Shown: positions 52,772-63,015 of the stretch, in pieces
Numbering within the stretch: position 1 is the first letter of the stretch
How the letters are laid out: the number at the start of each line of letters is the position of its first letter
Source of the DNA: Gautieria morchelliformis
Lineage: Eukaryota > Basidiomycota > Agaricomycetes > Gomphales > Gomphaceae
Length of the DNA stretch: 64,000 nucleotides
Reading direction: 5' to 3'
NCBI GenBank assembly: GCA_015179125.1
Contig: WHVA01000220.1
Coordinates: 111,124 to 175,123, forward strand
Notes under the pieces: model-generated
Database searches by the model: none
Told to the model about the DNA's origin: nothing
Seen by the model: only the letters and a program-made list of their open reading frames with translations
Made by a program: the position numbers and the translations under genes

Positions 52772-54201
52772 CGCATACCTGACAGAAAAGCACCAGCTCA
52801 TCCCAGCTGTTTTGGAACCCTTCAAGACTTTGGTGTTATTGCTAATACTTCAATCTATCAGAACGTGTCATTTACGAGACTCAAAGAATATTAAACAATG
52901 CTGCAGCACAACTCCGGAAATAATTTAATATTTGTATCTTGGTTGCAATCCATGTAAGAACTAGTCCAAGTTAATATGGAGGGAAGGCAATTCGTTTTTT
53001 AGCAGCACTGAACAATAAACTAAAAGACTGTAGGTTCAAGGACACTATCGGGGTCCAAGCGTATACCAAAATATAAAGGAATGTACTTAGCAGGCGAGTT
53101 TATAAATGGACTGCCCTGATAATATACCAGCGCACAGCAATAAAACGAGGGACAAGTTTTGTGAACAAAGCAACTTCTGAAAGTCTCTAATCAGGAAAAT
53201 CAACTCACTAGATCGTCTTGGGTATTGGAGTGCAAATGGCAAGACTTTCAATTGACAGACTCACTCTGTAGAATTACACCCGGAGGATTAGTCCAAGTGG
53301 CTAAGCAGTAAAGTAACTACTTAACAAGGAATTAGACACTAAAGTAAGTGAATAACCCTAGCTGGGATTAGCAGCTTAGTAAGATGCAAGTCACACGAGG
53401 TCACGTGTAGGATAGAAGATGGGTAGATTGGCTGATGAAAGGCAGGCAAAAAGGGCCTCCTTTTATATCATATTGTACAGGCGCTTAACTAAGCGGTAGA
53501 ACCTTCTATCTATTAATGGAATGGGGGAATGAGTCACGAAGAAGCTTTCGGAATGTGTGGGAAGGTTCTGTCTGACTCATAATGACTCACAGTGACTTGA
53601 AATGACTCCTATGGGTGACTCCACTAGGTTTTCCACCAATCAGGGCTTGATTTGTCAGGAATGAGTCATTAATTGAGCCCATGTGATTCATAACAGCTTG
53701 GGTGAGTCATGTGCATGTGACTCACCAAGGTGTGTATGAGTCAGTTGAGTCATTGAGGCTGTACAAGCAAATGACTAGGCTTTTCAAACTCAGAGGCTGA
53801 GTCTGAAGGAGCCACCTGACCGGATTTGTGGGTGACTGCAGGTGCACAAGCCGCGAGTGACGCGAGTGTCTGGTCGGAGTTTGAAATCAGAAATCCGAAA
53901 CAGAGTTGTGGGGATGTGTGTATCCACAACTCTGCTGCACAGAAATAAGTGAGTTTGAGTGAAGACAGCCTCGGAAAAATAGGTAAAATTCATAGATAAT
54001 TAGAGGGATGTTTGAATAGGCCTTATGAGGACAGTAGACATTTTGATGGGCGATAATTGGTTGTTTTTAAACGCCTTTGATGCAGACTACAAATTTACAA
54101 TAAAGAGACATTTGAGGGCTGGTTGAACAGCTAGAACCGAGACCATATAGTGTGCTGGTTGAACAGCGGTTCCCATACACCAGCCACCCACTTCGGAGGG
54201 A
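52772..54201. mobile_element. 1430-bp insertion of unknown class in Copia-4
   Basis: Flanked by GACCT at 52767-52771 and 54202-54206. Excision joins ADAKQCPR to the WHLWEAAIHEE region of RT, though not in perfect frame. It has no TG/CA ends and no coding frame. It contains the promoter-like array at 53458-53753, so a degenerate solo LTR is one possibility. Confidence 0.5.
53458..53753 (-). promoter_or_regulatory. Eight TGASTCA motifs upstream of a TATA box
   Basis: Exact TGAGTCA/TGACTCA heptamers occur eight times between 53530 and 53753, plus several one-off variants. Read on the minus strand, a TATAAAAGG lies at about 53466-53458, roughly 65 bp past the nearest motif. TGASTCA is the site of fungal Gcn4/Cpc1 and other AP-1-type bZIP factors. 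The motifs are seen; regulation is inferred. Confidence 0.55.
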
Positions 54202-54708
54202 GACCTGGGGCATTGTTTGGCGTCAGCAAGGGACTGTGGTTCTATGGCTTCAAGTTCGCTTGTCTCAGCTACAAGTGCGTACTCATCGAGTTCATCGGCT
54301 AGCATTAACCAATCTGATGATCCTTCCCCTTCTAGGACTTCTGTGTTTGTCTCAACGGTAGTAGGCATTTGGACTCCCGTTGGGATGACTGGATCAGAGG
54401 ATTGGTGAGTGGAAGTTCCGTGTCCTTCCAAAATGTCACAAATTTGCTGACTTGGCTTGAGTACGCATTTGGTGGGTGCTTCGGCTTCGGAGTCAGATGG
54501 AATTTGGTTGGCTGTGCCGCTAGGTGGGTTGATGGTGGGGGGTACTGAGGCAACGGTGGTTTTAGCTGCTTGAGAGGGAGGTGAGTCAGTTACCATCTTG
54601 GTAACTTGCCAATCCTCCCCCTTGAGATGTGGAGCTGACGAACTTGAGTTGTTGAAGTGAATGCTCCTCTCGACAGTTACCGTTTGCTTTTCAGGCCAAT
54701 AGATCCGA

Positions 54709-56076
54709 TATCGTAGTGGCGGCGGCTGCCACCCCAGTCCCCAACTCTCTCCTTGTGGAATTTAAAGTGGGCAGTTAGTAATGAGGTTTCAAATTACATT
54801 AAGAAAGTCTTTTTCGTCTCTCTTTCTACACTTAATATCAATTCGTTTGAAGTCTACACTGCAGGAAGAGGTGAAGGAAAAACAAAGAAGCTCTCAAACA
54901 TTAAGGGGAGTCAGCTTGGGATGGCATTGAGTATGTAGGGTTGTGAGCTAGGACATATATGGCCCCATATTGTGTGAAGTGAATGCCTCACGTGCGGGGG
55001 CCCTTGTCAGTTCGTTCCATGAAGGAACAGCCTTCAAAGGGCTGGCCCAGTACTCGACAAAGAACACCGGATTTTATTGCTGGCCTCTAGTGGATACTGT
55101 ATCAACCAGAAAAAACTCAAATTCATGTGATGTCACGCGGTCTCATGGGTACTGACGGGCAGCAAAGCTATGATGGATTTTCCTATGTCTAGGTAACAGG
55201 GACCTACACACGCATCCAGAAACAAGCTTAGGTTCGGCAGCGATCCAGTCACATCCCCAGATTGGCTACAGTCCATTAGCATTCGCAAAGCCATGGAGTG
55301 GGTGCAGAAGCATCAATAGATATTTTATTCTTTGCGCTGAAAAATAGCCTTCTCATTGACAAGTTGTTGGGGATGGACGAAAGAACACTCCAGTGGATGC
55401 AATAGTGTCTGGCTGCCTTCCGGTGCTGGCCTTGGGAGACCCAGTAGACCATAGATGGAAATGTAAGCTTGAAGGACAGGGGCACAGCAGGAAAAGATGG
55501 GGTGTCTATTCCTACGGAAAATTGCAACAAGGTGAGAGAGAGAACAGACAATGGTGATTGCATATGCAGGCCAAGAAGAAGACACAGGTTCAACAGGATA
55601 TAGAGGAGAGAAAGACAAACAAACTACCACAATCGCCAAAGTGTTCCTTACTGCGTTCACCTCAACGGACGCCTGCACATGAGGAGCACACCCTGAAAGG
55701 CCAAAAATTGATTGCCATCCGTAAGGAGAGGCGCATTCTACGCACGGAATAAACAAACAGCCACGTAAAAGGCCTGGTAAAGTAGCAGCGCAGCCACGCA
55801 AGGACGGCATGTAGCAACGTCTCCAAAGGCCACAACGAGGCTAACGGCACAGGCAAGGAGGGGGTTGGGGAGCATCAATCTGAGTAAGCCAAGGCACGAC
55901 ACACGGAAAGACACGGAGAGAGGCACAGGTGCTTACATAAGACGAGACACCACCAGGGATGAAAGACCCCTAGGAAGACTCATCCAATAGAATTAATACA
56001 ATTTCCTCCGCAAAACCGCAAGCATGGTTATTTGCGTTCATACAGCCCTCCTTCTCCTTCGGAGAGAGTCGGGGAC
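54709..56076 (-). repeat. 1368-bp repeat, copy 2 (inverted)
   Basis: Reverse complement of 47552-48919 with equal length. Differences noted include one base in the GAGGTG(A/G)AGG stretch near 54870, one near 55800 and two near the outer end. Flanked on the left by Copia-4 and on the right by the GT17 copy-2 upstream region. Confidence 0.85.
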
Positions 56077-56190
56077 ATACAAAGGTGATGGCAAGGTCCG
56101 GCCGACGCTGCACAGCTTTGGAAGCCGACACACCCATAGGTGTCAACAGAGTTCGGTCACTGGCCGGTACCGCCTCTCTCTCTCTCTGCC

Positions 56191-57609
56191 ATGGATCGCC
56201 GGCATCGGCGACTCCTCTCCCTCGCAGCCGCCCTCGGCCTCTTCTTCCTTCTCTACACCTACGCCTACCAGATCCGGAACACCATCTCCTACGGCTCCCG
56301 CCGGCTATGGGACACGCCCGACGCCCCGCGGCGCGTCGTCCCCTACTACTACGTGGAGGGCACCGCGTTCGACGCACAGCACTGTGCCCTGCACGGCTGG
56401 TCCCACGCGCGCACGCCAGAGGTGTGGGACGCGGTGCTGTTCAGCACGGAGCTGCTCGAGATATGGATCCACGAGCTCGACGCCGTCGTCGACAGGTTCT
56501 TCATCATGAAAGCGACCGTGTTCATCGCCGTTTGTGCCTTTTTTCGTTGATCGCTGACCAAACATGCATGCCTCTTCATAGGTACGTTCACGGGCATCCC
56601 GAAGGCGCCCGTCTTTTCGCAGAACCGCGCCTCTTCGCCGGCAAGATCGTCTATAAGCTTAACAGCGTTCGACGTCGAGCGCGACCAGCGCGCAGCGATG
56701 ACCACGCTGATCAACGCGCATGTCCCCGCGCAGGCGCAGGTGCGCCCGCTTGTCGTCTTCTCGGACGTGGACGAGATACCGGCCGGGAATACCTGCGTCT
56801 CATCAAAGCTTGCGCGGCGACGTCGCCACTGCACCTCCAGATGTGCCACTACATCTACTCGTTCGAGTGGCTGTACGGCTGGGGGAGCTGGCACGCGGAG
56901 ATACACGAGTGGGGCGCCCGTGAGCTTTACATGCACTCGAAGGCGACGGACGTCGTGTTGGCGGATGCGGGGTGGCATTGCAGGTGCGGCATCTCTCATG
57001 GCTGGCTGCGACTGCGACTGCGTGCGCCGCCGGTGGCTGACGTTGACGTTGACGGGCGCTGCAGTTATTGTTTCAGGTATATCCACGAGTTCATGACGAA
57101 AATGCAAGGTGCGGGTTTTCAATTCCCGGTGGTGACTTTGGCTGGCATTCAATCAATATACTTATGTGTGGTTTGCGCGTAGGCTTCTCACACGCCGATC
57201 GTATTGGGGGAGATCGTCCCTTCTCTCTCTCCGGCGAGGATTCAGAAGGTGATATGCGAGGGTACGGATATATTCAACATGTTGCCTGAGGTCTGTCAAT
57301 ACCTCTATTCTACGCAACCGATACTCATTCTTCATCTCGACCTTCAGGCATATCCCGTACGTCCCGCCAAATATTCACTTAACGTCCTCGACCCAACTGA
57401 ACCCGCCAACCGATTATACAGTACAAAGACATGCTCTTTCTGATGCATCCCGATGCGTAAGCCCCAGCGTCACATGTTCCGAGATCCGTCTATATAGCCA
57501 GTCCAGCAGGTTGCAGAGTGCTGTCGGTTTACCGCAGTACCTCATACGGAACGCGGAAAAGTTCAAATTCTTACTGCCCGGGGGGTGCCAGCGCGCGCCC
57601 GAGGACTGA
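56191..57609 (+). pseudogene. GT17 glycosyltransferase, copy 2
   Basis: Start ATG at 56191, with a hydrophobic signal anchor at residues 9-22 (LSLAAALGLFFLLY), as in type II Golgi enzymes. It reads VPYYYVEGTAFDA, LLEIWIHELDAVVDRFF, then after an intron ending CATAG at about 56581 TFTGIPKAPVF, FDVERDQRAAM, and FSDVDEIPAG with the DxD metal site. Introns 56984-57064 and 57109-57182 join GWHC-SYCFRYIHEF and KMQG-FSHADRIGGD. It then has [17 protein letters not shown] and [16 protein letters not shown] to the TGA at 57607-57609. The family is beta-1,4-mannosyl-glycoprotein beta-1,4-GlcNAc transferase (MGAT3-like). One-base frameshifts near 56630, 56790 and 57215 make it a pseudogene unless introns explain them. 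Confidence 0.75.
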
Positions 57610-58440
57610 ATCGCTTTACCGTGAGTAAGGGGTCCGGGTCCGGGTTCGTTGTTCGTCGTCGCACATTTTTACGCCCACAACGGCTCACCTTTTCGTCACG
57701 TGCGAGTCAGGTGTAGTGCGTTTATTTGCTAGGGGCCTCTTTCGCGCACCTCTGTTCCCGCGCAGTAAATACCAGCTTTGCGCCCCTCGTCCTCTGTGAT
57801 GGCGGGTACGGCACAGTCCGCCCATATGTGCCGGCTGGGACGTATGGCGAACTCGTACTGGCCACACCAATTCCGACGGAAAGGTTGGACATGCGCCAGC
57901 TGCCGTCAAAGGTGTAGTTCTCACAAATTTACCTTTGTATTTATTTATGTAACTCAAGCACAGTAGGATGCATGCATGCCAGTCCTAGCCATTACTGTAA
58001 CAAGATGCGGCGTAAATTCACGGAAATGGTAACTCTGAACCGAATAAGCCATGCATGTAGTAGTAGCAGGGGCATTGGCAGCTTTCATCTCCTGCCAATG
58101 CACCTGGATTACGCCATGAGCCTCACAGGTGCAGTACCAGTACGCGTCGAAAGCCCCTCTAGATAACGGGCATTAAATTTATATGACCAGCATAGCCCAT
58201 GCTGAGACCGTAAACACGTGACTGTCTTGGATATCATCGTCGCGCATTTGGGGGCGCCGTACGGTGGAGGTGTACCGTAGTGAGAGGCGGGATATGGTGC
58301 ACCTGCGTAAGAAATCAGTCACCGCGCGTATGTGGATATATACCGAGAGCGCTCTACTTCCGACACGCCGATCAGGGCGATTGATGAGCGTGGCATGATC
58401 GTGATCGCGTGGCGTAACTGACTCCGCGTGGCGTGATCAT
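57610..58440 (+). repeat. Duplicated downstream flank of GT17 copy 2
   Basis: Collinear with 25487-26367. The match ends near 58400, where copy 1 passes into repeat R. Confidence 0.8.
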
Positions 58441-60018
58441 GATCACGTGGCGCGTGCCTGATCGGGGTCGTGATGCGCTACGTCATCGCGGCTCCCGTCC
58501 ATAAATGGCGATTCTCAATAGCCGTCTATTGCTAGAGTGTTCCTATCCACCCTCCGACCCTAGATTAGCTCTGTCCTGAGCCTCTTCGTCCACCTTCCAC
58601 CATCGTTCCCTCTTCCCACTTTCGGCCCCTGATAGTGTGCGTGTGCAAGTTTGTTTTGCCTGGGCTGGTACCGTCTGCCTCTTGGAACTCCACCTTTCCT
58701 GTGTTCCCTCGTTCTGCTTTCCTTCCTGTCTCTCTCCATTCCGCTTCCCGTTCTGCCTCCTATCCCACCCTGTGTCAGTCGGAGATATGCGGCCGTGGCG
58801 TGGCTAGTGTTGAGCGTAAACAGCTTGCGTTCGACACATGCTTGGAGGGAGGCCTTCGGTGAGACGGATAGCTTATATATGAAGTGTTCGACCCTCCCTC
58901 ATATTCTCGAGTTGACCTTGTCCGCGACCCGTTCTGGTCAACGTAAGCGTAGCATTGACGGAAGGAAAGATGGGGAAAAACCCAGAAACTCCCTCACACC
59001 TACATCCAGGACAGAATCATTCTCGAAATGCAGGGCAATGCGATCTACCGTGGAGTTACCGAAGCCAACCAACCCGCCTGCTCTCCGTCGGCTGCTCTCG
59101 CCGCTCTCGCCGCTCCCGACCTCACCAACACACATTTCCGCCAGTCCCGCCTCTTCCACCCCGCCTCATTCCGTTCTCTATCGCGCGTAGAGCCCATCCT
59201 TCCGCCGACGACGCCCACACCCCTACCGCCTCTCCCACATTGCCCGTCCCCCGCCACCCCCGTTGAACAGATTGCCTTTATCAACCTTTGCACCTCCTCA
59301 CCCGCTGTCCCCCCACCCACCAACCTGCATACCCGGCCAGCTATCCGTTTCGATACCCCTCTCCCAACAGGGTAGCCCACACACGCCCTCTGTGCTCGAG
59401 CGAGGATATCGGTGGTGTCATTGCTTCGGAGGGAGGCATTATGTATTGTGAGGGTGCCACTAGGCGGAGTTGTCGTAGTCTTTGGAGGTTTGGGGCTTGT
59501 GCTGGGTATGGGGCTTTGAAGTGGCTAGAGTTGGATTTGGCTGAGGGGGCTGGTGAAACGCCTTAAATACAGCGGGATTGCGGGGTCATAGAGGGACGCG
59601 CCGGCAGGGAACGGAGGGTGAGCCACTTGCAGGCGGATTGGTACTGGACGGTTCGGAAGAGGATGGCCATGGACCCTCTCGGGGCTTGATACGATAACTT
59701 ACTTCAAGTACTTGTGATTATGCACATGTTCATCAGGAAAAACTGCATTTGCCCGAGAGCCCGGACCTATATTTATCGGCTCGGCCGCGGTGTATATTTC
59801 GACCGCACGCTCCCTATCTATAGGTTCGTCGGGCATACCTTCATAGCGCGGGAATGACTCCATACCCCCAGGCCTACTCACTATAGTCTCTATTGCTCGC
59901 CCACGAAGCTAGGGTGGCCTGGCAGCGATGATAGCCGGCGCTCCCCGGGATGCCTCCCACGTGGAAGCTTCGCTTTTCTCTCCTTCTGCGGTACATGCGG
60001 ACCTTGCAAGCGAGGAAA
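58441..60018. other. Unassigned region with proline-rich open frames
   Basis: Pyrimidine-rich sequence around 58590-58760 could be a promoter. Open frames around 58955-59375 (GNAIYRGVTEANQPA, PDLTNTHFRQSRLFHPASF) and 59288-59566 have protein-like stretches, but I recognise no family and cannot set exons. Confidence 0.35.
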
Positions 60019-60059
60019 CTGTAAATTATTAGTTACCAGTGGTAACTAATGATTTACAG
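60019..60059. repeat. 41-bp near-perfect palindrome at the LTR end
   Basis: Arms of 20 bp (CTGTAAATTATTAGTTACCA and its complement) around a single G, with one mismatch. It covers the outer terminus of the gypsy LTR. Confidence 0.85.
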
Positions 60060-60864
60060 TAACTTGCTAGTAATCTGTGCAGACTAGAAAGTATTTTGCT
60101 ATCTAACAAGACGCTCAGCAGCCTGTGCTGCCTTGCCGGAGCGGTGTGTGAACTGACTTGAGATTTCGCGCAAGTTCTGTGTCACGTGAGTGTTGATTCC
60201 AGTGTATTGATAAACAAATGACGCCAAACAAAAGGTATGTTTGGTACCTTACCGGCCTTACCTCCCACCACCACCTTCAACATATTCCCACTCGAACAGC
60301 AGCTCGTGCACTGGTTTTTATTTGGCCCGGCAGAGCACAGTGAGTAAGTAGCTCTAGTTCATATATCCTCTATATACCTGAGCGGACTCACATGTGATGC
60401 AGGGGGGATGATGTTGAGACATCTCTGAGGCTTCTGTTCGAATTCTCTGAGTCCCTGGTGCGTCTATTCAGTTCAAATGCCCGACTACGCCACGCCTCTC
60501 TTGGTCGAATTCCTGTTGAATTCAAGAGGCACTGCATCTTCTAGCTGTAGCTGCACTTCCAACTGGGGCAATCACGCTGCTTGAGCGGACTAAATTTCTC
60601 TCCCCATTTCGGGCTGGAAGGGCATTTAGTGACAGCCGCCGCTACTTACATGTAAAGATGTTGATCTTAGGACCTTGTATCACAAGGGCACTGCAGAACT
60701 TGACCAATGAGTGGTATTCTGAATGCTATGTAGTGACAGGTAAGAGTAAGATGCGATGGGGACCGCTGGCCAGTTCCCACGCATAAACTATACAGTGGGT
60801 CCCTAAGGGGCCCACTGGGATTATGTAATAACTATTGTACATGTAGATATACCGGTTATTTACA
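60020..60864 (-). repeat. Gypsy 3' LTR (845 bp)
   Basis: On the minus strand it starts TGTAAATAACCGG right after the polypurine tract and ends ATAATTTACA, giving a short inverted terminal match (TGTAAAT/ATTTACA). No second LTR is in the window to confirm the limits. Confidence 0.7.
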
Positions 60865-60900
60865 CCCTCCCCCTCTATAGATAACTATAGGGGTTGACTA

Positions 60901-62892
60901 CTACTCATAGAGGTCGTCCATGAGGGAGTCCTCTAGAGTGGCCGATACGATGACGACGTCGTCGTACGGGGCCGGAGGAGCACATGACTCCTCCGGGGGC
61001 ACCTCCGCGTCGTCGGTGGTGATCGGGTGATGCTGGTTGGCATCACCACTCGCGGCGGTCTCCGCTGGGGCGCTGGGGCCCATGTCCTCGCGGAGCATGG
61101 CCTCAACGGCCGGGTCCTCTGTTTGAGGAGGGGGCCAGAAGCACGCCAGCTCTTGGTCAAGCTGAGCGTGAGTGAGGGGTCGCGGTACTGCGGCCCTCAC
61201 GTGGCTGGTCTCGATGACCTTTTGTTGGCCCTCACGGGCGGCGGCGCTGAATGCCGCGCCGGTGATGCTGCGCTGAACGTAATGTTCAATGCGCGCCGCT
61301 CGTGAGTGAGTGACTCCCGCGTAGCGGGCCAGCCATCTCGTGATCTCCGCGAGTGGGATGTCGGGGCCGGCTCGGCCCTCCACGGGGAACGGACCCGTGA
61401 TCAAGAGCCGCAGGGTGGTGCTCTGAGGGGTCAGCACTTCCCTGGCGTCGACGAGGCTCGACCATTGGTCCGTCGAGCCGAAGAGGTCGAGTAGCCTCGC
61501 CCTTAGTGGTGATGCGACCCCTTTGACCCGGGGTGCAAGGGCCTTCAACCACATCCAGATGTCCATGTCGTCTAGGTTGAAGGTGCCATCCGCGTTATCA
61601 CGGATGGCGGATGGGATTCCTTCAGGGTTGTGTATCCAACCCTTCAGGATGGCCGCGATATCGTGCGGGGTGCCGCCTGCTATCACGAGACAATCCCTTT
61701 TGGGATTGCGAGCGCGTTGTTCGCGCTCGATGCGTTTGAATACGCCGATCATCTCGCGCGTACGCGCGATCTGCGGCGTTTCTTTTGCCCGCGCTATGAG
61801 TTTGATGAAGCGGGGTTGGTCGAGCGGGCAGACATCGTACCATTGGGTATGACGTTGTTGGGCCTTTCCTACCGGTCATGGTAGGAGGCCCGTCTCGGAG
61901 ATCGGTGGATCTCCGAGTGGGATGAGCCTTCCCTCCCCCGGGTAGGGAGGATAAACCAACTCAACTGTCCCCGCCGGCAGAGGTAGGGCCACTCCAGGCC
62001 CGATGTACTGGGCCTCGACCTGTGCTATCCGCCGCTGAAGGGCGGGGTCGTGGATGGTGTGCGACGATGACGCCGCTAGGTAAGCGCTGATCGCGCTTTC
62101 CTTCGCAATGGCTAGCCCATTGACGGTGTGGATGGAGGTGCACAATTTCTTGCGCTTCTTCTTTGGCTGCTCTGCCAGCTGCTGTGCCCGTTCGGGGTCG
62201 TACCTCTTCCAGACGGACGAGTCGGAGTCCCATCCATCTGGGACGCCGTACGCAGAGTCGGAAGGTGTGCTCTGCCCTTCCGTTGTTGTCGTGGTCGGCG
62301 TCGGCACCGACAATCGGGACACGAGCCCCGACATTGCGCGCGCCGGCATTGGCGCCATCGCGCGAGGTGAAGATGGCCCGGCCACTGGGTCTGTGGCTGG
62401 GTCATGTCGCGGCCTTTTTGAGGCAGCGTGGACCAGGGTAACCTGGAGCTGGGCTGCACTCAGCTGCTGCTCCAGCTCCTTGATCCTGGCGTGCTCGGTT
62501 GCGAGCGCGTCGTCGCGGTCCTCGACCGCGCGTTCTAGCTCCTTGAGCTCTTTTTTGAGGTCGTGGACGTCCCGGAGGGGCTCCTCTCGCGCGTCACGCG
62601 CGATGCCCCTTGGGAGCCATCCCTACACTGCATCGATGGCGTCGCCGATGTCTGCATCCCACAGTTTGACCTTGCGGGTGCCTGTCGCTGCCCTTAGGTG
62701 CACGGCATAGTCCGCGCACGTTGCGCCATCGTCCGGGTGGACGAGGGCGAGGGCGTCCTCCCATCCCACGATAGTCCAGTGCTCCTGGTCTATCGGAGCA
62801 TGGAGAATGTCCGCGGCCCCTTGTCTCGGGGCTGTTGTTCGCGTTGTGGACGTTGACAGGTCAACGCCCATCTCATCTTTGGGGGGCATCAT
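60901..62892 (-). pseudogene. Extra ORF between gypsy pol and 3' LTR
   Basis: One reading frame of about 663 codons from an ATG at 62892 to a stop at 60903-60901, interrupted by only two stops in the same frame: TAG near 62626 and TGA near 61878. Visible features: a heptad-like coiled coil (DLKKELKELERAVEDRDDAL, IKELEQQLSAAQLQ), a basic patch PKKKRKKL like a nuclear localisation signal, and a C-terminal part with DIWMWLKALAPRVKGVASPL and acidic end. No zinc knuckle, protease, transmembrane segment or known catalytic motif. It starts 124 nt after pol. I do not recognise the family; it could be an accessory or displaced Gag-like protein. Confidence 0.6.
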
Positions 62893-63015
62893 CTTCGTGG
62901 GTAGATGATGGTGGTGGTAGCTTCCAAGAAGCGATGCGCCCTCGGAAAGATCCGAGGTGAAAATTTAACCACGCCGTGGCCGGCGCGTCACGTGGTCTGC
63001 ACGTGACAGACGCGT

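Larger units (their letters stand above)
50849..54708 (-). mobile_element. Copia-4, 3' half (inverted)
   Basis: It starts at the edge of the second 1368-bp repeat with YRIYWPEKQTVTVERS, the residues that should follow GRWVSIDERSKG at 47551. It ends with a complete 3' LTR and the target duplication CCATC. It contains a 1430-bp insertion (52772-54201). Confidence 0.9.
51232..54708 (-). pseudogene. Copia-4 integrase C-terminus, RT and RNase H, broken
   Basis: 54708-54207 encodes the integrase tail and Pro/Ser-rich linker (YWPEKQTVTVERSIHFNNS, VTDSPPSQAAKTTV). After the 1430-bp insertion comes LWEAAIHEELAVLRDAGTWK. Next is RT with IVGSKWVFHAKKD, GVDYFDTFAPIVKLTS (first Asp in IDIKGAYLNGEL), and IHVNDCT, where YVDD is replaced by HVND. 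RNase H follows with STTESEYVAVTHAAKEALWL and FSDNQSAIAL. A frameshift lies near 51744 and a TGA near 51379. The natural stop is TGA at 51234-51232, just before the polypurine tract. Confidence 0.88.

Noticed and set aside
56349-57152. A 267-codon open frame on the minus strand
   Set aside because: It is antisense to the GT17 exons and is explained by their high GC content.
58651-59566. A secreted or proline-rich host gene
   Set aside because: Several overlapping frames look partly protein-like, but no start, intron or family could be supported.
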